From NCBI GenBank assembly GCA_036583965.1, contig JAZBQD010000013.1, positions 5,620,144-5,684,143 of the forward strand: a stretch of DNA of 64,000 nt. The letters are read 5' to 3'. The position numbers and the translations under genes are program-made. The DNA comes from Prunella strophiata (taxonomy: Eukaryota; Chordata; Aves; Passeriformes; Prunellidae). Below, piece by piece: positions 35,918 through 49,809 of the stretch. Below the pieces are notes generated by a model that was not told the origin of the DNA, did not search any database, and saw only the letters and a list, made by a program, of their open reading frames with translations. Positions within the stretch are counted from its first letter, which is position 1, and every line of letters begins with the position of its first letter.

Positions 35918-38900
35918 GTAAGTCAGACCTGCTTTGAGACAGCAGCAGTGCAGATTATATAGATTATATACCTCCACAGATACTATCAGAGCAATTTAGC
36001 CTCAGAGAGTTTCATCTCCCCAAACCTCCTCTGGTTCTGTGCAGATCAAAAGAATTGTCCATTCAAAATAAAGGGATGCAGCTATCCGAACTGTGGGTGG
36101 AACACATAAAAATTCATTAAGAGGACTTCTTGAAATTATTTTGTCTAATTGATTGGAGACCTTCAGCCAGAGCTGTTTGGGTCCTTAGAACTGGAGAATC
36201 AACTATGATTCCCAGCCATCTGATCTTTTCCTAACAGGTTAACTAACCTTGTTCGTGCAGCTTTGTTAATGAAATCTCAGATCACTCACAAACACGCATG
36301 CCAAGGGCAAATATCCAGAAAGTCATGAGGGATCTCCCACAGCTCACATGCCAAGAGCTTGGACAGCCTGAAAATGACAAACAAGTGGCTTTTCTCTGAC
36401 AGCAGGTTTCATTTATGTGCTCCCACTTGCTCTTTCCCCATCTTCTTCCTACACCACTGAGTCAACCTTGACCAGACAGGTTTCAGTTAAACATGTGCTT
36501 TGCCAAAGGTGTTCTTAAATTATGTTTTTAGAAGTTTATTTATAGTACACACGCACAGTGCATGATGCTTTCAGGACTTCTGGAGAGTTCAGCATGTCAG
36601 GCAGAACTTTGCCAGGTGGAAGGAACATGACTTCATCAGCTGGGCTATGGAAAACCACCTTCTCCTCACTGTGTCTATCCATGTACCCCAACTCAAAGAT
36701 GGAGTGTGACAAAATAATTTTTACTCTGTTATCTCCTATCCATTATTCATAACATCTATGATCGACATACTAGAAATTCCAATTGAAAAAATGTAGAGAA
36801 ATCCAAGTGATCCCCCCTCCAGCTGATTTCTTACCAAAACCAGCAGCTCGTGAGACAATGCAACTGTTCTATGAACAATTTCCCATTAGGGCAAGGATTG
36901 GAAAACAAACTTTATAGAAAGTGAACTGGATGAAACTTGCAGTGAGAGTTACATGGTCCAGCATTCCTTGCATGTAGCAAACAGTAAGTTTCATTTAGGG
37001 GTTTGTCCTAAATGGTTGTATTTGATCCATGTGACCAGTTTCTCTTTTTATAAGAAAAATTTAACATGACCTCAAGATCATTTCCAAGCAGAAAAACAAA
37101 GATTTTCAGGAGCAAGCCTCTCAGCTAAGTTCTGACCCTAAAAGACAGTTGTTCTCATGGTTTGGCTTCCAAATTATATGCAGCCCAATTTACTGCACAC
37201 ACCTTTGCTATGCACAAGAGATCCCCCATCCTGCTCCCTGCTCTGTACCTGGGCAGGGAACATCCACTGGACAGGCCCTTCAGAACAAAGGATGTGTTCA
37301 TGACTGATTTCGGGACAAGTTCAACTTTCCCTGCTCCAAAATGGTACAAGTTGCTGAAATGTTGTTTCCTCAGCTGCACAGCAAATACAACCAGAGCAAG
37401 TTACTCAGAATAATGGCTCAGAAACCACAATTTTAGGAGGTGGCACAGAGGCATTCTGAGAGGAGAAGAAAAGGATGTGGTAGACAATTTGCTAATGCCC
37501 AGAAAGTCTCTGTCTCGGAAGAAGCGAGCTGCTCGCCAGAATGCCTCGGGACAGGGCTGAGCCCATTGCTCCTTCCACAACAGCAGCTTTCTCTAAATAA
37601 AGATGTCTTTACACACAGGACTTGGGAAACTTAATTCAGATTAACTGAAGTTGTGAATTTTAAGTGAATTAGCTAAACCACATTGTATCTCTGTACAGAC
37701 ACCCTCATTCAGAGTTAAAAGGAACTTTAATTTAATTTATCTCATTCTACTAAATTAAGAGCATTTTAATTCTAAGAATGCCCATGCAGGGATTAGTGGG
37801 TTGCACAAATGATGAAGTTACATGCTATGCTGGAGCTGAATGTGGCATTGAGGTCTCCCCACTTCCATTCTAAAAAATGCTCATTTCCCACCACTTACAA
37901 ATAAGCTAACTAAAATTATAAATATTATTTTTCTAATTACCTATACCTACAAATCTAAAGCTGCATTTAGAAAAACTTGCCTCTGGCTCTGCATCTGTCT
38001 TTTGTTTCAATCTATCAGATCATATGCATTGCTTAAAAATTAAAGTATCAGAAGAAAAAACAATAGTGATACAATTAAAAAACTGGAAAAGACAACAGCA
38101 CACAAGAAATATTCACAGTATTACTTAGAAAAAGCCAGACACCAGACCCAAGTCACATCAGCTGCAGTCTGCCAATGGACCTGGATCTAGACTATCCCAT
38201 GAGCATTGACTACCTAACAGAGAGGATAATTCTCAAGTTTTAGAACTGAGATTATTATGTTGTTTATTAGCAGCTAGGTATGTTTCCAGCTTATTAAGTA
38301 GTATAGACCTCTTACAGCTTCATCATAGGTCTTAAAACACCACAACCCAAGTAGTGGCTTGGACAGCACATTTCTTCATCAAAAGGCTCAGCAAAAATCA
38401 CTTCATAGAGGAGAAATTACAGGTCATGGTCAATCCTTAGCTACCATTTGGGAACAGATTCAACCTCTCTGCTTCAGTTTACCTGGGACTGCTGGGAGAG
38501 CTTGCAGCACATCAGAACCACAGACTACAGAAGTCCAGGTAGCACAAGGGAGACTGACTAACTGCTTGAAGTGAGAGCAGTCTGGTAACTGTGGTTACTA
38601 AATAGGCTGAACCTGAAAGATCTTCCCTACGGAATACGTGCTACTTTCCATGCCACCTGTTTTCGAGCTGGAGAGGAAGCAAAATAAGGATAAAGAATTT
38701 TTATTATAGATCTTAGGTAAACAACACTCTGGCTCCAATGCAATCTTCCACAAGAAAGAAAAACAACTTCTCAAGCAAGTTCAGATTGTTAAACAGGAGA
38801 CAGATGAAAGCATTGCCTCAGAATGCAAGGAAATCCCAGGCTGGCTGGTTGGGAAAGAATTAGCAATACATAATTTAAAAAAGCACTCTCCCCTTCCTCA

Positions 38901-40154
38901 TCCCTGAGGTGAGCACAGGTCCTGCATATTACTGACTTCTACATCAGCACCAGATGATGAAGCCATCACTTGAGGTCTTTCTCCTTTCTCCCCAGGCCTC
39001 TCTCCCTCCTGCTTCCAGTTGCTGGAGGCTGTTTCACACCAGTTCCTGCAAAGGTCCCTGTGTGGCAGGACATGCTGTTTGCATGTGCAGCTTGTGATGA
39101 AAGATTTGGCCACTGGAGAACACCAGGAGGGAGGAAGCCTGATAGCAGCACTTATTGTGACTCCAGATGGAGGTTCAGTGGTCCCCCATGGTGGCCTTGA
39201 TTGAGCACCAATGGAGCCAACCATCCTGCTCTCAGGGCAGAGCTCAGACCATGCTTTACTGAACAGAGTCAATCCTGTCACTTGGTAATACTGCCTGGAA
39301 CACAGTCTCTTGGCATTCTCTGCAGACAATGATATCAGCAAATCACTATGGGAGCTCAGATCCCTTGCTATAAAAGTTGGGGACTGAGGACCACACCAGC
39401 ACAGTGCAGTGGTGCAGCTGAGCTCTGCTGTTCCTTGGCACCCAACTCCAGAGGCAGGGAGGGGCTTGAGTGCAGGTCTGTCATATATGAAGAGAATACC
39501 CAGCTACACACTCATATAAAGGCTAGAAACTCCCTCACCTCAGGGCATAAACCAACCACCAACTTCCTCTATGCACAAGTTATACCATATTTGTTTGTTT
39601 TAGGAGTTCTTGTACCTTTCCCTCAAGCATCTGGTGTTTGCCTCTCTTAGAGAAAGGATGCCAGGCTAGACAGACAGATCATGGCTTCTTTCTGGTATGG
39701 CAATTACTGCATTCCAGCTTGGAAGGGGGAGAACACACTGGGGAAAGCAAGGAATGTTAGATGGCAAGTTCCAATAACACATGGCCCCATTAAACAGCCT
39801 TCCCTCCCTGCCTGGCCCTGCACAGTCATGCCAGCAGCACACCAGGAGCACACAGCAGCACAACTTGGCCCTTTGCACTCTCAAAGAGTTCTGTGTTCCA
39901 CCCCAGAATTTGGGAACAAAGCTGAGCGGGGCTCAGCCCTCATCTTGGAAATCCTCTCATGTGCAAGAAGCAGGATGTTCCCCTGCAAATAAATGTGTTA
40001 CAAAACAAAGGGACAGAGCAGAATTGTGGTCTGCAGCACAAGTTAATACAAAATTTAATATTTAAAAACAACAGGTCTCACTGGACACCATGGTCCCTTA
40101 ACATCAGGTTGGATCAGTAGTTTTCCTATAGGATCTGTGCCTCTAGACCCCCCA

Positions 40155-40155
<1 letters not shown>
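35918..40155. other. Non-coding stretch, nothing recognised
   Basis: AT-rich; a local GATTATATA duplication lies near 35,953-35,971. A 147-codon minus-strand frame at 38,898-39,341 is unrecognised and opposed by open frames on the plus strand. Confidence 0.55.

Positions 40156-40196
<41 letters not shown>
40156..40196. repeat. 41-base poly(A) run
   Basis: An uninterrupted A run follows CACCCC-type sequence and is trailed by ACAAAAACA repeats to about 40,210. No AATAAA within 40 bases upstream, so a retrocopy is less likely here than at 14.37 kb. Confidence 0.9.
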
Positions 40197-40197
<1 letters not shown>

Positions 40198-40210
40198 ACA
40201 AAAACAAAAA

Positions 40211-42239
40211 CAGGAAACACAACTCATCAAAGGTTACCTACAAAACCAATTTGTACAAACTTTGAGTAAGTCAACCCACTTCCAGCAGAATATTAAATAA
40301 CTGTATCAGTCTATGAACTAGGGGCTTGAGAGAGCATTTATACTTGAAATGGGCATTTGGCAAAGCCTCTTTCTTCCTGCTCTGGAGCCAGAAGGCTCCC
40401 AAGCTCCCCAAGACAACTGTAATTTGGGAAACTCAGGCCTGCCTTTCTACCTAAGAATTCTTCTCTCTGTTGACTTTGGCTCTGTGCCAGTTTAGCCATC
40501 AATTCCAGGTCTCCTGATCTGTATGTCAGCAGAAATTGCCAGTAGAATGTCCAGATTAGCTGCCTGGACACCATCTCACTTGTGGCCTGCTCATGGATAC
40601 CCTTCTTGAAAGCAGCTGCTGCTGCTGCATTTATCCACAGGAGCCCTCATTTCCTCAGTGCCCATCTGCTACAGGGGAGGCAGAGCCACACAGACAAGAC
40701 ACAAATAACTGACAGGGAAGACCTTGCCACACCAAACAATAAAGACCAGGAAATCCAAAGCCTGCAACTGCCTCATGAATTTGTGCTGGTTTTTAAAAGC
40801 AGAAGAAGAATGTGGATAAGCAAACAGAGATACGGTTGAACAACTTATCTGAGTTTAGACAAGCGGTATCTAAATAATGCTATTTTATCTTATTACTGTA
40901 ACAAATACAAGAATTGATTTAATAACCTAATGTTGGTTTTGGACAGTAGAGGTCTGCATCAATGGACCAAGACACTAATTATATTATTTTATCAAATCAG
41001 TGCATAATAATAGAACTTCTCTATGCATTGATGGAACTAGGTTTAGCTCTGCATGAGAAAATAATCCCTGAAAGACAGGGAATTAAACAGTATTTAGCAG
41101 AAACTCCTTGTGCATAGTTGTTATTTTCTTTCCCTTTCAAAATATTATTATCTTCAAGGTATCACATGATGAGAAACTTCCCCGATAATCTTTATGGCTT
41201 GTTATTTAACCTCCCTCTATGTTTCTGAGAGGTAGTCAATATAATTTTCCAAAAGACTTAAGTAAAAGAGAAAGAACTACTGGTACATATGCAGATCAAT
41301 TCATTGTAAACTGACAATAAAGCTTTTTTCATCAAGGTACAAGCAAAATGACTTGCTGACATTAACTGGCAAGTACTTTGCATTCATATGATATCTTTCA
41401 TCTGCAGACTTCAAAGCATCTGACAGGAGGCAGGCAGGCCTTGTTTCGTCATCCATCCAAGAGAGAAGCTGCAGCACAGAGTGGCAAGGCTTCCCCAGAA
41501 GGTAAAACCATTAGCAGAAATCTAAATGAAGTGATTCCCAGTCCTTAAAAGTGAACTACTCTGCCCCAGTACAAATTACACGTGCCCCAGAGAGCAGAGC
41601 CACCATTCACCCACACCCCTCTGAGAACTGCTCAGGATTCTTTAAGAATGTAAATTTAATTCATGAGAAACTAAACAAACACAGAACACAAGAATACTCT
41701 TCTACACACAGGGAAATGATGGTGATCAGAAGCCAATCCAGATCTGAAGTTCTGTAGTGCTCCAAGGAGGAGCACTCCTTGAGTGAACCTGCAGAAGCAC
41801 AGGTTTTCATTCATGAGGAGAGGAAGGGAAATCCTGATACATACTCTAGCAAGTGTTTAAATAAACCTGTTCAGATGAAGATCTCTCCTGAGAAAAACTA
41901 GGACTGTAAGAAAGGTTAGGGAAGTAATTTTTAAAATGCCATCTTAGAGAGAGTAAACCTTCTTTCAGCTCTTCACCTTTTTCATAGAGCTGAAGAATGC
42001 TGACTGCCTAGAGCACTCAAATGGCCAGCAGAAACTCTTTTTAACATAAACAGGGAAGAAAAATGCCTGCACAGTGCTATTTTAAAAGAAGCATATGGAC
42101 TCCTCTAAGTCTGGAAACAGCAAACAAAAAATTATGCCTGAGGCAATCTCTGGAGCAAGCAGTCTTTCAGCATTGGTTAAAGAGACTGCAATAGAAATAT
42201 TTTAAAACCTACTCTCTAGTTAGGAGATCTCTCATGGCC
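40211..42239. other. Non-coding stretch, nothing recognised
   Basis: AT-rich, particularly 40,860-41,400. No repeat, RNA or gene recognised. Confidence 0.6.
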
Positions 42240-42620
42240 TGTGGAGGCGGACAATATTAGAGGCCACTAAATCCTGAAGTTTATTTTTCTAAAAGTTTTC
42301 ACTTCAAATAAAGCTTTGTTTTAATATGTATGGGGCCAACTGTTAGAGCATTGAGGTCCTGGTTATTAGCCAGCTAGAGCTCATGAATTATGTTTAGTGA
42401 GAAGTTTATTGGCTCAGTAAACACCATTCCAGTTCCCCTCACTCCTGAATCGTGGAAGCCAAACCAAGAGATATTCAATGCCATATTACCACTAGCACCA
42501 GAGCAACCATTATCTGATTACAGACATTTTATTTTTTGTAAGGAATTTGCTATTGCATCATTTAATACATGGAAGTCTTTAAATTTACCAAGGCAACACA
42601 CAAAGAGTAAGTAACTGTTT
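42240..42620. promoter_or_regulatory. Candidate conserved non-coding element
   Basis: About 380 bases of complex AT-rich DNA without repeats, containing AGGCGGACAATATTAG, TCATGAATTATG, TTATCTGATTACAG and TTGCATCATTTAATAC. The only open frame across it (42,390-42,614, 74 codons) has no recognisable domain. The texture resembles developmental enhancers. Confidence 0.35.
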
Positions 42621-43301
42621 GGTCCTGTTTATCATCTTCTGGAGAATATTTGTTTCCATCTCATAGCTTTCCAAATCCAGGCATTACAGAAATGTAGTTC
42701 CCTTTGTAAGGCAGAAGTTTGGCAAGGAATTTTTAGCACTAGCAAGGTGCCCATGAAGACCTGAAGTGGAGCCAGAGCAGCCTGAGGTGGTGTTAGTGCT
42801 ACCTGGCCTCACCCCATGTGGGCTGGCACCAGGAACCTGCAGACCAAAATGCAAGGTAGGCATCTCTAGAACAAGCAGGACTGATGAGTAGCTGTGTAAA
42901 TCCAGAAGCAACTGCTACTTGTGTGGCTGGCTTTGTCCTAGGTTGTAACTGGTTACCTCTCACTGCCATGAGCTAAAGCCCCAAGAACAGAGAGTAAGCA
43001 ATGATCAGTCAATGTGCAGAGACTTGTTTATGTGCTTGTTGTTCCAGTTCTCTGGAATAGCTAAGATAGCCAGAAGACTGTACAGGGACTGTGTCAGTCC
43101 TTGAGGCAAGGAAAGTTAATTTAGTTGGAAGAGTAAGGATGAAAAAAAGAGTGCTATAATAACAGTAGCCTATTCTGGCAGCAAAGTAAACTGTAACTGA
43201 AGGAGTTTAGGTCCTCCTGCTAATTCTCTACATCTGTCACACCACCTTGGCCAAATAATGCATCTGTTTGTGTCTCTGCTTCCTCTCTCCCCTTTAGCTG
43301 T

Positions 43302-43373
43302 ACTATCTACTATCTACTATTATCCACTATTACTATCTACTATTATCTGCTATCTACTACCATCTACTATTTA
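43302..43373. repeat. Imperfect TATCTAC/TACTAT microsatellite
   Basis: About 70 bases consist of variants of CTATCTA and CTATTAT units (for example ACTATCTACTATCTACTAT) with point changes such as TATCCAC and TATCTGC. The unit length drifts between 7 and 10 bases, so it looks like an old, mixed-unit array. Confidence 0.85.
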
Positions 43374-43381
43374 GACTGGAA

Positions 43382-43440
43382 CATTCTTCAGGGAAGAGAT
43401 TGTGCTGGTACAGCCCAGTGACAGCCTTAGGGTTCTGCAG
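43382..43440 (+). mobile_element. Possible ancient amniote repeat fragment
   Basis: TTCTTCAGGGAAGAGATTGT followed by TACAGCCCAGTGACAGCC and GGTTCTG resembles the same old repeat suggested at 2,265-2,362. It lies directly after the 43.3-kb microsatellite. Highly diverged; low confidence. Confidence 0.25.
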
Positions 43441-45842
43441 TCCCTAAGCCAAACATAGTCCAATTTACATAACACCAACTATGAAATCATGTATTCTCAT
43501 GTAAATGCTTCTTCTGATGTCCTGAATCTGTCCATATGACAATGAAAAAACTTGACAGTACAGATCCTTAATGTCCAACCTATCCCACAAGGACATATCA
43601 TCACACGAAGCACCTCTGGGGAACAGGTAGAGTTAAAATCTTTCCACCCCAGTAGTGGTGAAAGACAAGATACCCTTCTCTTTAAATTTAACCCTCTCCC
43701 TTCCAAAGAATGCCTGGAATTTGTACTATTTCCCAGCAGAGAGTAGAAGGCAAAGACTTGGCATGGGGCAAGACAGATAAGAGCAGTTGCCTTCTCTAGG
43801 TTTTGTTAACTCCGCATAATTGCTTAGGGCATGTGATGGTTAGAGAGAGACACATCTGCCAGAGACAGACTACAAATCACTAGGATGATTCCAAGCAAAC
43901 AAAATCTAGTTTACAATGTGGTTGTGGTATATAAAACACCTCTGTAAAACTACAGTACAATTCAACTCCTGCAGTTTCATTTATGAAGCAAGGATGCAGT
44001 TTTCCCGTCTCAAAGACTGGCATTTAGGATCACTCTGACATTGAATAAAGTCTTGGCAATCCTCTGGGGCACAGGGGAAGGCTGATTGTTGTTGGAAGTT
44101 TCTCTAAGCAAGCCACATTTAAATACTATGCTTTGCAAAAGGGCCCATATTGCCTTGCCTGTGAATTCAGGTTCCTTTACCAGTTTAAAATCTGGGTCAA
44201 AGCAATTTGCTTACATTTGGAGTCCTTTTCCAAAATTAATGGTGCGTGGTATTTGGAGTTGCAGATACAAGACAACCGGATACTCTGCTATTATCTGCTC
44301 TGCATCATGCATCTACTACCTACAGTTTTCCTGCTAATCTTTGTTCACATGGACAGCCCACTCCTGCAGCAGTTGCACACTCAGCATCCTAATGATATTA
44401 TTCTTGGCCATCCTGTTAAACTCACAGTGTAAGGTAGATGCACAGGAGTGAGCCCTGCTGGATTCTCAGCAGTTTTTAGATGGCTCCAGATTACAGCTGG
44501 CCATGGGTGGAAGTTTTCATAAGCAGTGATGAAGTTCAGAGCTTTTCTATTCAAATAGGATGTTGACTACTGCTGTCTCTATCCCTTTCACTTCTGTGGT
44601 GATAATTAGGTTACCCCAATGTACTGGGCTCACAGCTACATCAGACCACTTGGAAGATCCAGTTAGTGCTACATACAGCTGCCAAATTGCTTAGCTAAAT
44701 TTCACCCAGGGATCACACACAACAATGGTGACAGTTGATGTTTGTTTCACTTTGCCATTCAAAGAGGTACTTTTGGATTACTAATTTCTTTTATGACTTG
44801 GGTGCTGGCTAGTTCAGAGATTATTATGTTGTATCCTGACAGGCAGTTGTTAGCTGGACCCTAAGCCCTCAGCACACAGAAAGAGATTTAAAATCTCTCT
44901 GATCTGGAAATCTGGGTGGCATATCTGCTCAGGAGTCCCACCCAGAGTAAGGATCCTGCCCATGTTTATTTCAGTGTTCTTGAAAGAGGAAAGACAGAAA
45001 GGAAGAGAATAAGAAAGAATCCCAAAACCACAACACAAATTTGCCACTTAAGCTTACTGACAGAAATGACCTGCAAAATACAAACAGTAACAGAGAATTA
45101 TGATATTCACACTTTCTCATGGTACTACTCCAGGTATAATATATAATGTTTCCTTAATACAAACCACTTTGGAGTAACAATCAATGAAATACATTAAAAT
45201 ACAATAAAAATACTGGTTTTAGGATAAAAATGTGGTTCCAGCCTATGGGCTTGTAAAGGAAAAGTCAGCAGAGCTTACTCCTCTTATAGGTAAATTCTGA
45301 AGTTTCATCCCCTTGTTCATAAGCCAGGCGGAATAAAAATATCCACCTACACTAAACCAAAGGGAGCCACTCGTAACCCAGACACAACCACAACAGACAT
45401 TCTCGACAGTCCTTGGCTTAATAGAACACTGCTTTGTGGTTATACCCACCACTAGGATTTCATCTTGCAAGTTCTAGCACGTTTAATTTATCCCAGGTCA
45501 TACATCAAACATAATATTAAAGTTTAAGATGGCATTTGAGATTCAGACTTTCTTCTGCAGTTCGAGTAGAGAGAACACAGTTGGGACTGTGGGTGCACGA
45601 GCATATTAATACATAAACACAAACCTGCAGCCATCACTCAAGAAAAACAATTGGTCTTTAAGAGGGGAAAAAAGTTGTAAAAAGAATCAATTCCATTAAA
45701 TAGCTCTATAAATCAATTCCACCAAAAATCAATGGGAAACTACATCCACCATGTGCCAAGTAACTCCCACACATCAGGTGCAACTGTCCGTGACAGCAGC
45801 CACGCAGCAGCTCTGCCTGCCAGGAATTCAGGCAGCCAAGAA
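43441..45842. other. Non-coding stretch, nothing recognised
   Basis: AT-rich with overlapping frames of 64-99 codons, none recognised. Confidence 0.55.
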
Positions 45843-45990
45843 CCCCAGCATTGCCCATGCTACCCTCCTGAGTGCCCCAGCACTGCCCAGGCTGCTCTTC
45901 TGAGAGCCCTGGCACCGCCCACACTGCTCTTCACTGCCCTGGCACTGCCCAGGCTGCTCTTCACTGCCCTGGCACTGCCCAGGCTGCCCC
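45843..45990. repeat. Minisatellite, about five copies of a 30-32-bp GC-rich unit
   Basis: Units start at 45,843, 45,875, 45,907, 45,937 and 45,967. The first two are 32 bases and the next two 30 bases; the fifth is partial. The shared core is CCCTGGCACTGCCCAGGCTG. The minus-strand frame reads a repeated GQCQGSEEQ-like peptide, but it has no domain or splice context, so I take it as a frame inside a tandem repeat. Flanking sequence to about 46,030 is also GC-richer. Confidence 0.9.
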
Positions 45991-48900
45991 CTGCTCCGTC
46001 CATGGTGCCTCAGCCCTGCTGGCTCAGGGGGAGCTGCAGCTGAGGTCTCTGGGAAAGCAGCTGCTCCCTGCCAAGGCCTGCACATCTGCTCATGGAGCCA
46101 TGCTGGGACCAGCCTCATGCTCACAGAGCCCACTCCAGACACCGTGGTGGCAGTCCCAGCTAAAAATCAGTGAAGGAAAGCTCTTGTTTCTTGTTAGAGC
46201 CAGGCATCTCACATGCCCAGGTCTGAAATGAAGCCTGTCTTCAGGATTTTCCAGCAGGTTTTGTGCCACATCAAGCATCCCCAAAGGGAGCTGACTTAGG
46301 CACAGGTACAGGGAAGGTGGGAGGGGAACATTAAGGATGTGGGGCCCACGAGCCAGCAGCATGCAGCAAGTCACACACTGCTTAAGCAAATTACTTGTTT
46401 AAGCACGAGTTCAGGAGTTCCACACTGTGTCAGTCTTGCTAGTTCAGTGACTCCTGCAGTGACTGTGCCTGGCCACTGCCCTCTCACTTTCAAAGTGCAG
46501 CTCAGTTGCATTTTCACATTTATAGGTGGTGGGTGCCCCTTCAATGACTGAAGAAACCCTTGGGGCTTTCATTTTGTGCTGGCAGCTCTCAAATGACTTT
46601 AGAACAAAACCCCTGGGGCTTTTGTTCTGTGTGGCAGAGCAGAGAGGGCATGGAAGATTCTGGCTTTGTTAAAACCTGTAGAAAAATTCATGTCCTGTGT
46701 CTTCCCCTTTATGTGCTTCACATGTGCTGTCATGTCTCTGGGGCATTAGAGACACACTGTTCAAGAAATTCAGACCTAGCATTTTTGCAATAGAAAAACT
46801 TGATAAGTTGGCCTCTGCTATTCAGCACTAAGTACCAAAACCCATTTTTTCCTGTTGTAACTGAATGTCAAGTATACCTTGACAGCTACTGCACACAGAA
46901 ACACTCGTGTCTGGTATTGCACATATTTTAAACAGAGAAAAGAATGCATACATGTGTATAACAAATAATGAACAATTTTTAATGAGGGCTTAGGGCTGTC
47001 CCTGGCAGGGAACAAAACTATCTACTGCATCTCTCCAAGGCTCTGTGACCCAGCTGCAGGAGGGATATGATCTCTAAATGGCATTTTTGATCTTGGGCCT
47101 GATCTTAGCAATCAGCACCCTCAGCTTACTGATTTCAGTGGGATTTGAGAGCATTTGATATCAAACCTTCCATCAGTCACAAGTTTCCCCTAGATGTAAG
47201 GACATGCAGTTCTAGAAAGCAAGACTTTGACATAGGCTGGAGGTTTGATGTCAAGAGTAAGTGGGAATTGTACAATCAGGGGCTTCAATCTAACCACTGG
47301 TATTTGGCAAGACAAAGCAGCAATACACTGAAGTCTGTCTCTTTTGAATTATTCCTTAAAACTCTGTCATATGACTCTTCTGCTCCAGAAGAATTAATCA
47401 AATATTAAAATGTCTAATACTAAGGGAAGCTGAAGGCCATTGTCAAGAGAAGAGCCAGATTTTCCTGCAATTAACAGTGGAAGTTCCTAATTTTCCCTGT
47501 TCCTAAATGCATCTGCAGTGATACTTCATTTATTGGGATTTCAGTTTCATACAAGTCAGGAAAAAAAATATTTGTTGTGGCAAGTGGCCTTGAAGTATTA
47601 TAATAAGGAAGAGCATTTGCAGAGAGTTTTGAAAGACAGATCTTGTTCTAAAGAGAGTCTCTATGCACAAAGAGATGCCACACCAACACTTGCATGGATG
47701 TAACTTGCAACTATGTGGTGGCTCCCTGAAGTTCTGCAGTAGCTTACAGTGAAGAAATTCCTGTTTTATTTATAAAGCACAGCCCAAAGCATGGTGGAAA
47801 ATTTGTGTGGAATAAACACAGCCCAGGGAACAAGGAGATTACAGTGATACAGCAAATTTGTAGGAATGGTTGGGAAAAGCAAGTATGTGCACAACTGGGG
47901 AAGAAGAAAAGAATCCCACAGGTTAGATAACCAAAGCATAAATTTCAATGAGCAGACACTGTGGACTAGGAGGTGAAGGCAGCATAGGAATCTGAAGTGT
48001 CACCTTATATTTAAAGACTATCATAGTTAAAATCATAAGCCAAATTGCATAATAGGCAAATGAGATTAATTTAAAGATTGAGCTATGAAAATTGACTCAG
48101 AGAGAGGATTGTAAGGATCTTTTATTTTTAAATTCTGCTCCTGAACTCTTTTTTACTCAAAGAAGAAAAAATCTTAAATCCCATTTCCTGCCAGTATAGA
48201 GCTAAAATGTTAACACCATATTTCATAACAGTTAACGTGAAACAGGATTACTGTGCTGACTTGTTCTTGAAGAGCAAATACACTCTACAAACTAGATTGG
48301 GAAGGAGGTAGATTTTTTCCTGACAAATCCTGCTGACAAGAAGCAGGACAGAGAAAACATATTTTTCTCTATGACTTCTGGGGATAACCAGAATTTAAAA
48401 GTCTGCTGTCCTCAGTAGCACTGATGTACTCTTCCAGTTGGACTTTTTTTGGTTCAGTTATTCACTGTAGAGACTGACTTACTATGAATAACCATGCTTT
48501 TCTTTCCTACTCAGATGAAGTGCTTACACTCTTTTCAATGAAAGCAAAAGAAATGCCTTTTTAACCTTAAGTTTAAAATAAGCCAGAAAGACCTTATGAA
48601 GAAGATCCAATGACCCACCAGAAGGAATAACTTCTTAAAACAAGCCAGGGAACTGCCTCCTAAGAAAAATAAAGATTCAAACCCCTAGCCTAGCAGGCTT
48701 GCCAGCCAGAGCCTTCTCTGACACTGCAGTCTGTCTGGGACTTCCCTGTGTCAGAGCCTGTTACATGGAGAGCACTTAGGCAGCGAGTGTGTGACACATC
48801 CAGCGAGGCTCCGAATGCCTTGCCTGTTTTCTCTTGAGCCTCTGAACTGTGACCTCAAAGCAAATGAATCTGAGAAGAAAATACATTAATCAGGCATTCA

Positions 48901-49809
48901 CTCAGCCAGGCTCTGGGTTTCTAAAGCAGGGATCTGAATCAGCTATATTGCCTCCCACTTCTTTCCTGATACAATTAGTCAGCATCTGCCCCAGCAGCCA
49001 ACCCGCTGCCTCTCCGAGGGGGGGACAAGCAGCTGCAACTCCCCTGCCCACTGCTACTTCCAAGCAGGCTGCAGAACCCCAGGGAGCAGCTTCTGAATTC
49101 TGGCTGGTGGAGGTTAGCATCCTTCCCTGTGCTCAGGGGAATGAGAGGAGCTGAGAACAGCTACCACTTACAGCCTCTTTGATTCCCTGCTCCAGCCCAA
49201 GTGCAGGTTCAGACGTGTCCCAGCCACACCTCTCCCACCTTGGGCCAAGGCCATGCCAGCTCCACACACCTGTTGGAGGCTTCCCCACATTTTAAGGGAA
49301 TCCCCAGAAGGGGATTTGCAGGTGCTCCACTCCCTTCAAAGAGCACAGGCAACAAATCATTCTGGGAAATTGGACCCATAGCATTCAATGTGGCCCTCTG
49401 ACCTTTTCCAAAATGTTCTCGGCCCACCAAGCTGGCAGGACTGAACTTTATAGCTAAGTGTTTTGAAAGAAGTGTGTGCTTTTAAAATCCAGTTGAATTT
49501 TTGCTAGGGGAACTTGACAAAGGCATCATTAGTGTATCTACAGGAGTTTTGCAATTTTAGGTTACAGGTGATTACAGCAAATAAACAGGCATGAAGTCAG
49601 GGTCGGAAGCGGGTTTCTACTTAGAGCCTGCCTCACCAGGTACTTGGAAAATAAATAAACCCCCCAAGCAGCTCTGTTTTACCCAACAGCTTTAAGGCTC
49701 CAGCCCCACTCCTAGGGCTGGATTGTGCAAGCTCTTACTCCAGCAGTCACACCGAGTTCAAGCAAAGTGCCTGAGTAAGCATTTGCAGAATCTGACCCCC
49801 CCAGCCAGT
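45991..49809. other. Non-coding stretch, nothing recognised beyond a possible old repeat
   Basis: GC-richer up to about 46,150 beside the minisatellite and again at 48,980-49,300, AT-rich between. No gene or RNA recognised. Confidence 0.55.
47093..47158. mobile_element. Possible ancient reptile-type interspersed repeat fragment
   Basis: The segment GGGCCTGATCTTAGCAATCA, then CACCCTCAGC and TTTCAGTGGGATTTGAGAGC resembles a repeat common in turtles and crocodilians whose copies mention CAGCACCCTCAGCTCC and TTCAGTGGGAGTTGAG. Diverged and short, so only suggestive. Confidence 0.3.

Noticed and set aside
45828..46142. Minus-strand frame with repeated GQCQGSEEQ-like units
   Set aside because: Explained by the minisatellite; no start or splice context.
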